Origin: Hydnum rufescens UP504
Taxonomy: Eukaryota; Basidiomycota; Agaricomycetes; Cantharellales; Hydnaceae
Assembly (NCBI GenBank): GCA_014904985.1
Contig: MU128913.1
Span: forward strand, 394,499 to 458,498
DNA: 64,000 nt
Reading direction: 5' to 3'
Under the pieces are notes generated by a model, which saw nothing but the letters and a program-made list of their open reading frames with translations, made no database searches and was not told the origin of the DNA. Of this stretch, positions 54,420 through 64,000 are shown piece after piece (position 1 is the first letter of the stretch; every line of letters begins with the position of its first letter). The translations under genes were made by a program, and so were the position numbers.

Positions 54420-56069
54420 TGCAGTATAGAAGAAGGGTTGGGAGCTCCGATGACTGTCAAATCAAAATCTGGTTCAGCCAGTGTGTGGATGGGAGACTGT
54501 ATTTCTGTTGTTATTCGTTGGACTGGTTTGCTTCAATGGTTGATCACACTCTGCAAGATGTGTATGGTGTTCAGTGGAGAATAGGAAGGGATATGGACTA
54601 GCTGTAGTCAATGATATATCATTTGGGATGCTTGTAGAAAGGCTTATACATCATGTAGGATGCTTATGAAAGGCTTATATGTCTGGGATGCTTGTGGGAA
54701 GGCTTATATGTCGTTCGTGTTGCGTTGGTCTGTTTACTGATATTTGTGTATTCTTGTTTATGTTCTCCTGGTCAAAATGCGGATATCTGTGGGTTATAGA
54801 CTGGTCAGTGCTTGGTTAGTCTTGTTAGTATGTTTCTTTCTTCTTTCTTCAAAACCTGATACGTATTTCGTTATGCTTACTTTTCCTTGGATGTCCAGCA
54901 ACTCTAACCTTAGGTCCTGCAACTATCCTTGGCTTTAGTGATTTGCGTATAGGGCTACCAGTGGCTTTGTCTCAACAACCTTGAAGATGACTTAGCTCCA
55001 GATGGCTTATAGATAGACTGTTCTTTAGAGGCAAGCAGAAAAGTTGACAGTGGTTGACAGTAATGATTTCCAGAGGAGATTATTGTCTGGGGGTACAGGA
55101 AATCTACCAGCTTTTATACCTTTCTGAAGGTGGCTGTGTTTAAGAAATATGACTCCCCCATGGGTGAGTCATATGTGAGTCATATGTGAGAACAAAGAAA
55201 AATAACAAGATGATGTAATAATGCGGTCATAGCTGAGTCATTCATAAAGAGAACAAAAGAAATCATGAGGAGTGATGTCATAGTGATGTCATTCATAAAG
55301 AGAACAAAAGGAATCATGAGGGGGGGTGATGTCACCAATTTGCTGAGCATGTGGAATGCTTGGAGCATGTGGTCACTGACCATGTGGAGCATTCTGGAGG
55401 CGAAATGAAAGGATATCTCCAGGTTTTGGAGATTAATTTGAGCATAGTCCAGTGGTTAAGGTGTTTTGTTGTTGGTTGATAATGGGGACAAGTGCATGGG
55501 ATGGGATTCGATGCAGAAACAGCAGTTTGCATCCGTAATAGACGTTCTTGGTATCATTAGATGCGGATTTTTAACAGCTTTCTGGGTGCGGTGGTTCCGA
55601 GCAGATCCGGTGTAAACTGACAGAGAAATTCATTTTTTACTGATGGGTTTGATTCTGATAGTAATATCGTTCTGTAGAGCTCAGTTTTGATCTGTTCCTC
55701 GCGTGCTCAGTACCGTCGGATGCGTATTTTTTATATCTTTCTAGGCGCGGTTGTTCCGAAAGGATTGAATGCTAACTGACGGAGAAATTCGTTTTTTACT
55801 GGAAATCCTGGATTTTGGTAGTAAAATTGGCCTGGAGAGTGCAGTTTTGGTCCGTTCTACTTGTGTTTGGTACCGTTCGAAAGGTGTGAATCGTAGCTTT
55901 CTAAGCGTTATATGGGCGTACCTCTCCAATCAAAACTGACGGAGTTATAGAACAAATTCGATTTCCGCACATAGCCATAATTAATTTTGTAATTGGTCAT
56001 GTGATCGTCCAAAGGCTGGGAGTGGTGTGATTTCGCGTTTTCTGATACTGGATGTTTTTATCTTCCACA
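54420..56069 (-). repeat. 1.65-kb LTR-like repeat, copy 3
   Basis: Ends TGCAGTATAGAAGAAGGG and ATCTTCCACA on the plus strand. GTGG lies on both sides (54416-54419 and 56070-56073), a plausible 4-bp target duplication that supports a solo LTR. It matches copies 1 and 2 throughout. Confidence 0.7.
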
Positions 56070-56076
56070 GTGGGCT

Positions 56077-56517
56077 TCACCTGGTTGCATACCCATTCAA
56101 CAGCATTAATCCACAATGAGCAGATGTCACAGACTTCAAAATAGACCTTCCATACATCCAGTAGAATTGACAGTAGGAGCATACCATGCATAGATATTGA
56201 ATGCACACCACTAGGAGCAGGATGGCAAGCATCATGTTAATGATGGCGGCCGAAGGATGAGGTATGAGATGCAGAAGTTCGGCAGACAGCTTAGTATTTG
56301 GCTGTTTGTCGCTGTAGGTTACTGATGCTGTGGGAGCAGCAGCAGAAAGGGGAGGAAGATTGAATGCGACAAATTCAGTGACAGTAAGAGATTGAGACAG
56401 AAGAAATGTTCTGATCAAGGCCTCAGGGAGTGCATTGTATGAAATTGCATGAGAGGTTTTGTTGACAATGTCCAGAGCAAGGTCAAAGGGGCTCATGGAG
56501 AGCAAACTGGACATCAA
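56077..56517 (-). CDS. Hypothetical protein with a C-terminal hydrophobic helix
   Basis: 146 codons on the minus strand. A soluble N-terminal part (DIVNKTSHAISYNALPEALI) and a hydrophobic stretch (IINMMLAILLLVVCIQYLCM) near residues 90-110 suggest a membrane segment. No family recognised. It is adjacent to repeats, so it may be decayed. Confidence 0.25.
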   Translation of the reverse strand: MMSSLLSMSPFDLALDIVNKTSHAISYNALPEALIRTFLLSQSLTVTEFVAFNLPPLSAAAPTASVTYSDKQPNTKLSAELLHLIPHPSAAIINMMLAILLLVVCIQYLCMVCSYCQFYWMYGRSILKSVTSAHCGLMLLNGYATR

Positions 56518-56793
56518 GAAGAGAAAAAAATTGGCAGACTCACAGAGTTCAAGCCCAATGAAGAATAAAGAAGTGAAAAAACAGTAAGTGTGAAGCCCAA
56601 TTAAACCATAGGTGGTCTATGAGTCACCATATCCCCCTAATGAGTGCCCAATAGGAGATGGGAATGTGGAACAGGGAGCCACAGTATGTTCAGTCACAGC
56701 CGCAGATGCATTCTCTGAACTGAATTCAGGGTGGTCACAGGTCACAGAGTGTTTTGAACTGGCAAACTACCAGTTGAGGGTGTCACATGAATT
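56518..56793. other. Interval without a recognised gene
   Basis: It contains only a short frame without recognisable motifs. Confidence 0.4.
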
Positions 56794-57600
56794 TTGACCA
56801 AACCTATGGTCAAAATAGGACAGTACACAACATATGATGTCCACCATGCCCAAGACACCATTAATGTTCACAACACCCATCGTGACATCATGGTCTATTC
56901 TCAGGAAGATGACATCCACCATGGCCACAAGTATGGCTATGCATGTGTCCATGGAATATTCCATGCAAATGTCATTCATCCCAAATGCCTGGGAGGGGAG
57001 AGAATGGAATTTGTGTGGGTCTGGTGGTTTGAGCATGACACAACCCATCATTCAGGTTGGAAATCAAAGCATTTGGATCACATCAAATTCATATCCCATG
57101 CCAATCAAGCTTTTGGGTTCCTGGATCCAGCATTTGTTATTTGCACATCTCATCTCATTCCAGCATATCACCATGGCTGAACTCAAGCACTCCTGGGGCC
57201 TTCATACTACTGTGATGTTGAAGGGGATTGGCAATATTTCTATGTCAATAGGTGTGCACAGTACAACATTGAATTACTCTCCTCACTGACTTGGAATCCC
57301 AAATATTATGAAAGATTTGCTGATTGTGATATGATGATGAGGTATACTGACCTTGCAGTAGGCCACCTTCGCACCCGCAGAACTGAGCCTGTTGTCAATT
57401 ATGAACAAGGAGAAGATGACATGAATGAGATCGGTATGTCCAAGCATGCAAATAGAGCCCCACCTAGTCAGGTGGATTGGGACCACGGAGTTGGGGTGGA
57501 CAGTGACAATGGCAATTCTGATGATGGCCTTGATGATGATGGCAATGAGATAGACAGTGGCAGTGAGCATGGTCATGGTGATGACATGCACCACTTGTAA
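56794..57600 (+). pseudogene. Plavaka-type transposon protein, C-terminal region
   Basis: It has the C-terminal signature of Plavaka-type transposon proteins: HGHKYGYACVHGIFHANV, RMEFVWVWWF, AFGFLDPAFVI, HLIPAYHHG, then after an in-frame TGA (57178-57180, at an expected CGA) DWQYFYVNRCAQYN and a Met-rich turn (CDMMMRYTDLAVGHL). An acidic, Gly/Asp/His-rich tail ends at TAA 57598-57600. The catalytic part upstream is missing. The family name is from memory of conserved phrases. Confidence 0.65.
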
Positions 57601-58119
57601 ATACAGGGACAATGTCATTTTCAAAAGATGCCATGTCACGGTGCATCCTTTTCAACAAATTCTGCCCCAGTAACAATCTAACATTTACCCCCATGCAGTA
57701 CAGTGCAACCAGCCAATAACGAACCCGGCAACACCCTGGGCCAACTTTAGAGTCAAGGATTAATATTGGTGCTTCACCACCACCGATTGTTATCAGCAAG
57801 TAGTAGTATTCAATCTAAGGTATTGGAATAAACCCTCATTCTGGACATGCCTTTACAAGCATTTATAAACTGGTATAATGATGAGAGGCAATGGTAACTT
57901 GCAAAATAGCTGGCAAGCACTTACAATTCACACCAATAATCCCGAGGTTTCATAAGGTGCGGTAAGACCCGCGGCAATTTGCTGATGGAGCTGGCCCTTC
58001 TCGTCTACCGTACCCAAATGGGTCTCAAAACAAATTCGGACCCCAGTTCCGATTTTTATTTCTTGATGCCCCCTTAATCTTCTCTGGCCTCGTGGTTTCG
58101 GTGCGGAACCTCCCTTAAA
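57601..58119. other. Interval without a recognised gene
   Basis: Plavaka 3' flank and upstream region of the kinase locus. No clear repeat ends were found. Confidence 0.4.
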
Positions 58120-58533
58120 TGCTGATTATGAGAGTTCTCTGCGCAGTGCTATGACCCTTGTGTTGGATTCCCCACATCTATGATCATTGGAGACATATAC
58201 AGAGTGATATCGTCCCTGTGCATACCTGGCATGCCCAAATCCTCGAAGTGGGGTGTTCTTAGCGCTGATTCTTTTGCTACCATCGCAAAAGCGGGGACTC
58301 CATTCACCTGGCCCATTGCTCACTTCTATAACGAGGTTGCCTCTATTAACTCTGGGTAGGTCGTCCTGTTGAATATGTGGAGTGGCAATAACAGCCACTC
58401 TTTGTAGGCTGGATGCATTTACATCAGGGGATGTTCGAGATATTGTGTGCTACAACGATGGGGTTGGCACAGTCTATCCTGACCCGGCAGTCCAGAAGGC
58501 TGAATAAATCTCTAGGCCTACAAGTACCTGCTC
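58120..58533 (+). pseudogene. Decayed N-terminal exons upstream of the kinase gene
   Basis: Coding-like pieces: SSLRSAMTLVLDSP, then VISSLCIPGMPKSSKWGVLS ... AGTPFTWPIAHFYNE, a 52-nt intron at 58356-58407, then GDVRDIVCYNDGVGTVYPDP, a stop, and GLQVPAHVRSPPE in another frame. This order resembles an uncharacterised mushroom protein type that continues into the next exon (WVRTERSPVKR). Frame breaks near 58150, 58505 and 58530 mean it cannot be translated as it stands. Confidence 0.5.
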
Positions 58534-61500
58534 ATGTGCGTTCACCCCCAGAATGAGGGAACCCCTGTTGTCTGGGTGCGGACGGAGAGGTCCCCAGTAA
58601 AACGTACCATTTGGAAACGACTTTCTCGATCTCCCGTTGCGGTGGATACAATCAGGATCTCCTACAACCGCTCCAAGCTCTGGAAACCAGAGGACGATAA
58701 CATGATGGCTAGTGCGTTTACCACCCTGAGTTTCCATCATGTCATCGACCTTCTGAACATCATCCATAACATACCCAACACTTACGTCATGTCCGATTCC
58801 ATGTGGTACACTGGCGTCGTCATCGGAATGCTTCATGGTGGCTTCGGGAAACTTTGGCTCAATTCCCCTCCACCTGACTGGGTCAAGACGGTCCCCTATC
58901 TTTTCGGAAGCTATGCGCCCAGGGCCATGCAACACGTGGAGCGCCAATTTGCTATTCGACACCCTAGCACGAGAAAGATCTCACTCAGAGAGCCGGAGGC
59001 ATGGGAAAACGAGTCCATTCCTCTGTCCCAACCACCAAGCTCCAAACAGGATGATCGTGAGGGTGTCGGTGTCTATTCAAACCCAACAGACCCAATGGGG
59101 AAAACAGCACATATTGGCTCAACACCAACTTTGTCACAGCATCTCCCAGAACCTCGCCTAATGCAGTGGCCCAATCTGAATGCCGCAATACCTGCCACGA
59201 CGGCCGATCCTAAGAGAAATGGGAGCGACCAGCCTCGAAATCCCCAAATAAGGGTTCGCCCTACCACAGGAATTGACCCCTCCGATGGACTCGCCTCAAA
59301 GCCCTTTGAATCCTCATACGATCCGCATCATCGTTCAGTATCTCAAAGCAGGAACCACGTATCTGATCAAACTGATGAGACCCGACCCACCCACCCTGCC
59401 AGTGCGTCCTCAACTCCGACTCGTCCCACTCGGATAGCCACTAAAGAGGGTTCGACTGGAACAGACGAAGTCACGCCCACTTTACCAGGGGTTGTCATTA
59501 CACCACCTTCTGCGGGAGCTTTTGGGCAAGGCCCACGAGCTGGTCCATCATCTGCCAATGCCCACCCGAGTCCCCACGAAACTCCCAACTTGACTGGCCG
59601 CATTGTTCGCTTGGACTCTACAGCCATGGCTATAGGAGGGTACTCCTCCGTCTGGAGAGGCATCTTACTCTCTCCCACCTCAGACGACCCTGACCGAGCT
59701 CTTCAGGTTTTCTTGTCAATTGATTGTTCCCGCAGGGCGCATGTGCTGACAGTTGATACCCTAGGTCGCTATCAAGGTCCTTCGTGCTCGTGCTTCGTAT
59801 GCGGATGAGGATATGCTCAAACAAAAACTCCACAAGGTAATTCTATCTCGCAGTTGCGCAATGGATCTTTCATTTATGATAGGTATAGCATCTGCAGGTG
59901 GAAATGCGGATATGGGCCCAATTGAGTCACGAGAACGTGGTGAGATTGTTAGGGTATACCGACGAACCCGAAGGGCCTGGTCTCGTTTCAATGCTATACC
60001 CTCATGGTAATGTCTTGAGCTTTCTAGCGAAGAACCCAAGTCCCAATCGGGAGATTATCGTGCGTCTACATCCATATGCTTCGCTTGAATATGGGATCCA
60101 TCCCCAACTGAGCCTGATCTTTACAGTGTGTTGATGTTGCCCTGGGATTACAATACTTGCATGAACACGACCCTCCAATTATACATGGCGATCTGAAAGC
60201 GGTATGCTTGAATACCCTAAGCCGTAGTGCCTTGCTGATGACTTGATATGGGCAGACGAACGTGCTGATCAGTAAAGAAGGAAGAGCGAGTATCTGTGAT
60301 TTTGGGCTGTCTATAATTCTTGATGGAGGACCTACTGGCCATACGTCATCAGATTTTGGTGGCTCACTGCGATTTATGGCCCCTGAGCTTCTCGAAGAAA
60401 GCACGAAAACTGTGCAGACGGATATGTATGCCTACGCATGCACTTGTTTTCAGGTGGGACCCATTCTCGCCGTACGGTGTGGTTTGTGTCTAGATAGTAA
60501 TCTCCCATTCACTGTAGATCTTGTTTGACGAGAAGCCCTACCATGAAATCACTCAAGATGCTCATCTTATGCATGCCATATTGAACCATCAGCCTCCCTT
60601 TGAACCACCAAACCAGGGAGTCCCTTTCCCGTCATTTTTGGAAGTCTTGAAACGCTGCTGGGACCACAACCGATGGAGTCGGCCATCATTGAAATTAATC
60701 ATTGACGCTATACAGCACTACCTGAATGATACCTATCGACCGAACTTAGGCATCCCAGGAATTGTACGTGCTCTTTCTGGACAATACTCTGCTGGATGAT
60801 GCACGTAGGATATTGGTTTACAGGGGAGGCATATTCGATTTATGAGCCAAACTGATGAGAGGCAACGCATGGAGTCCATCAGCGCTTTCTCAACTCCAAC
60901 TCTCACCCGGATGTCTCCTAAAGGGGGTTTTACTGGAATAGATGAAGCCAGGCCCATTCTGCAGGGTGTTGTGATTACGACTCATTCCGCGGAAGCTGTC
61001 GGGCGAGACCCGCAAGCTACTCCATCACTTACCAATTCCCAGCCGAGCCCCACCGAAACTCCCAACTTGACTGGCCGCATTGTTCGTTTGGGCTTAACAC
61101 CCCTAGCCGTAGGCAGATACTCCTCAGTCTGGAGAGGCAGCTTCCTATCTACCTCCTCGGATGACCCTCCCCAAGCTCTTGAGGTGCTCTTTCAATTGAT
61201 AGCTGGCGTAGGGTGCAAGTGCTGACAGTTGATGCCCTAGGTCGCTGTCAAGGTCCTTCGTGCTTCCTATACAAATGAGGATAGGGTCAAATGGAAACTC
61301 CGCAAGGTAATTTCAGCTGACTATTCCACTGTGGATCTTCCGTTCATGATCGGCGTAGCGTTTGCATGTAGAAATGCGAGTATGGGCCCAATTGCGTCAC
61401 GAGAACGTGGTCACATTGTTAGGTTATGCCGAAGAACCCGAAGGGCCTGGTCTCGTTTCAGTGTTGTACCCTCACGGTAGTGTCTTGAGCTTTCTAGCGA

Positions 61501-62736
61501 AGAATCCAAGTGTCAATCGGGAGGTTATTGTGCGTTTACATCCATATGCTTTCTTAAGTACGAGATCCATCGCCCACTGAGCCTCTTTTCAGTGTGCCGA
61601 TGTGGCGCTGGGATTGCAATACTTGCATGAACACGACCCTCCAATTATACACGGTAATCTTAAAGGGGTATGCTTGGACACATGGAGCGATAGTACCTTG
61701 CTGATCAATTCATATCCTAAGGCCAAGGTGCTAATCGATGCCGAAGGAAGAGCAAGCATTTGTGATTTTGGACTGTCTATAATTCTTGATGGGGGACCTA
61801 CGGGCCATACATCATCAACCTTCGGCGGCTCACTACGATTTCTGCCTCCAGAGCTTCTGGAAGAAAGCACTAGAACTGTCCAGACAGACCTGTATACATA
61901 TGCATGTACCTGTATTCAGGTGCGATCCATTCTCGCATCTCGCCATCTGCTGTGCTTTGTGTTTAACTTGTAATCGTCCATTCGCCTTAGATCTTGTTTG
62001 ACCAGGAGCCCTACCACCAACTGTCCAAAGAGGCACACCTCATGCGTGCTATATTTAGTCATCAGCCTCCGTTTGAACCATTAAACGAAGAAGTTACCTT
62101 CCCTCCGTTTTTGCGAATTTTAAAGCACTGCTGGGACCACGACCGATGGAGCCGGCCACCATTGAACTTAGTCATCGACACCATACAGCGCTGCCTGTAC
62201 CATACCTATCGAACAAACGTAGTCGTCCACCAAGTAATCGTACGTACTCTTTGTGGATAGTGCTCTACTGGTTCGTGCACCTAAATCATCGCACTATTGC
62301 TTGACAGGGGAGGCGTGTTCGATTTATGGGCCTTCCTGGCATTGAACAAGCAAACTTGATCTCAGTAACCGACGCTGGACTGAGGATCGTGGTGAATTCT
62401 TCGACCTCATTCCACCAAGTCCCGATCTATCAGCGTTATCGCTGGGAACTGATGGATAGGCCGAACCTTGAGGGTGTGTTCCGTATTTCTTCTCTAATAC
62501 AAGTCAAATCTGATAGGGGGTTGGCAGATTCGGAGGTTGACTCCGATGTCTCTTGGTTCCATGGAGCAGATCATCGATATTCACCTTTCACGGCTTCTTC
62601 CTCTCGCTCGGGGAGGTTTGCATCATCACTAGAGACCCCTATCTACGTCTCAATATGGAAGGAATATTCTGCGAAATTTCGCTTTCCCTATTCGTCGATG
62701 GTGTCCTTGGAGTCCTACCACAAAGCTACTTCATAA
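58534..62736 (+). CDS. Two-kinase protein, TKL-like, kinase plus probable pseudokinase
   Basis: Proposed exons: 58534-59706, 59765-59836, 59898-60059, 60127-60201, 60256-60453, 60518-60763, 60824-61183, 61241-61306, 61359-61529, 61593-61667, 61722-61919, 61991-62239, 62308-62736; about 1157 residues, all introns 52-71 nt. An unknown N-terminal domain (SDSMWYTGVVIGMLHGGFG), a Ser/Pro linker, kinase 1 (VAIK, HGDLK, DFG, APE), the same linker again, kinase 2 (VAVK, HGNLK, DFG, PPE), and a unique C-terminus (GRRVRFMGLPGIEQ). Kinase 1 has the residues for activity; kinase 2 has Asn for the catalytic Asp. The 60-nt intron at 60764-60823 links the units in frame. Two separate genes remain possible. 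Confidence 0.68.
59368..60847 (+). repeat. Intragenic tandem duplication, unit 1
   Basis: It contains the linker, kinase 1 and its introns. It repeats at 60848-62328 with a period of about 1.48 kb and conserved intron positions. The junction uses the short shared phrase CAAACTGATGAG. Confidence 0.85.
60848..62328 (+). repeat. Intragenic tandem duplication, unit 2
   Basis: Second unit with kinase 2. It differs from unit 1 by many substitutions, including the catalytic Asp-to-Asn change (61656-61658) and a changed splice acceptor near 61367 (CAG to CAT). Confidence 0.85.
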
Positions 62737-63363
62737 TTTATACCAGAACTTGTAACGGGGATATTCGAGTGGGCCGTAACCGCTGGAAGTTGAGTCAGTC
62801 ACAGGGCAAGCAGCCACAATCTCCTTTCCTTACCAATGGCCGTCATCCTGTCTTATTCATGGGCATCGTGCTGTGTATATATGTCGTTACCACTGTGATG
62901 TCAATTCCGGCCACCGGTACCTGTGCGACTTGGAAGAAGAAAAGATACTACTGTACTCTATGGATATTAATTATATACTTGGCCAAATGTGATGTTTAAC
63001 GTTTACACTCCTGGGGGTGCGATTAATGCGAGAAATCAATCACACATGATAGAAATTTTCGGACGTTGAAGGAACCAAGAATCTCGAGGACGGTGCGGAA
63101 AGTTCAGCCATACTGAGTCCACATCCTTGGCGACTCCTTTATCAATTTCTGTGCAGAGTGCGGACAGTGCCCTTAGGTGATCTTCTCGTACATGCCAAGC
63201 CGAGGCAATGGCTTTCAGACCACCTCGACGCCCAGGCTATGAAGATGTGTCCAAACTTACAGCCATACGGCACACAACACGAAGTATCCATGTGCATTAT
63301 GCTCAGGATCAGTCTGGGTGTGGACTCAAATTCTGTGTACCACATGACGGTGGAATAAAAATA
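62737..63363. other. Interval without a recognised gene
   Basis: An alternative open frame (62553-62999) overlaps the last kinase exon and has a hydrophobic stretch, but shows no family. Nothing else is supported. Confidence 0.35.
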
Positions 63364-63713
63364 ATGTTAATTATGTAATCAGCCAAAAAGGGCAATACCC
63401 CCTATTAGGGCTTAACGGCGGAGCAAGTGCGACTCCCCTACCACCCTCTTATGGTAATAGTATACCAGAACATTCTATATCTTTCTGGCTGGTTCCACTA
63501 GCACCCGAACATTCCACTGCCCTCCTGTAGTTTCTTTAATATCCTGTACATAGTATAAAAGGGCGAGCTTGAGCTCACCAACAGATCTAAGGACTCTTTA
63601 ATAATATCCTTCCTGCTAATTCACCCAAGCAACTAGGTCTCCGGTCTATCGAATTCGCTCACGTTCGCTTAGTCATCAGGGGAAATAGTATTCTCATCAG
63701 TAGCCTTATCATG
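63364..63713 (+). repeat. Possible solo LTR
   Basis: It has an LTR-like organisation: start near TGTTAATTATG or TGTAATCAGCC, TATA box (AGTATAAAAGGGCGAGC) near 63555, and ends near ..TTATCA. No target duplication or second copy supports it, so it is tentative. Confidence 0.3.
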
Positions 63714-64000
63714 TAGGTATAGCTTTGAGTCCCTTGAGAGTTTTTCTGGCTGATTGCCCCGCATTTTCCCCCAATCAGCTCAAAATCGCATATTTCTGGC
63801 GCTATACATCATACAGACCAAGGTTCACAAGAGCCACAGCAAGGAATGCAATACAGCCTTCTTCGAGAGGTCTTAGAAGTCTAAACTTTGTCAAGCACGC
63901 ATCTCCATTCCCCTTGATTCCCGCACTATTCTATTTGCAGTATGCATCAGAAAGGCCCTACTGCCAGCAGAATACACAAGACGCATACCCCGCAGATCTC
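63714..64000. other. Unassigned right edge
   Basis: I see no gene or repeat in the last 290 bases. Confidence 0.4.

Noticed and set aside
58985..59678. Minus-strand frames over the kinase linker
   Set aside because: They are shadows of the Ser/Pro-rich linker, which is supported by conservation between the two duplication units.

Overview
This window looks like a transposon-dense stretch of a mushroom-forming basidiomycete (Agaricomycetes) genome. The evidence is small introns (52-71 nt) with GT..AG ends, chromodomain Ty3/gypsy retrotransposons, KDZ-type transposases with their cysteine cluster, a Plavaka-type coding tail, Ulp1/C48 proteases linked to DNA transposons, and a fungal tyrosine-kinase-like gene. 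There is one 25-base assembly gap (52391-52415). No rRNA, tRNA or CRISPR was seen.

Layout. 1-14688: remnants of gypsy family A, split by a complete 11.6-kb gypsy element B (922-12551) with 579-bp LTRs and a 5-bp duplication GACTA. 14787-20225: two inverted 1.65-kb LTR-like repeats around 2.1 kb of unrecognised sequence. 21400-21866: a decayed HECT ubiquitin-ligase fragment. 22004-43889: the main discovery, a 21.9-kb KDZ-type DNA transposon with terminal inverted repeats and a perfect 8-bp target duplication (CATAATTG). It carries an unrecognised minus-strand gene block (22.4-32 kb), a possible HNH-like fragment, an Ulp1 protease gene with a large in-gene minisatellite, and the KDZ transposase (39.75-43.6 kb). 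44150-48135: a foldback palindrome, then a truncated family-A gypsy (LTR, gag, protease) with a small insertion. 48136-51441: a second KDZ copy in inverted orientation, cut by a copia element (51442 to the gap). 52511-57600: a deleted KDZ derivative, an Ulp1 fragment, a third 1.65-kb repeat and a Plavaka-type tail. 58120-62736: a protein-kinase gene that an intragenic tandem duplication turned into a two-kinase gene, the second kinase having Asn at the catalytic Asp. 62737-64000: no recognised gene, possibly a solo LTR.

A signature common to the window is CpG decay. All 28 differences I counted by eye between the two LTRs of element B are transitions at CpG sites, and most in-frame stops in unrelated transposons are TGA where CGA (Arg) is expected. 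In the giant element the two outer gene blocks point toward the termini and begin with homologous leaders, so transposase and cargo may share promoter logic.
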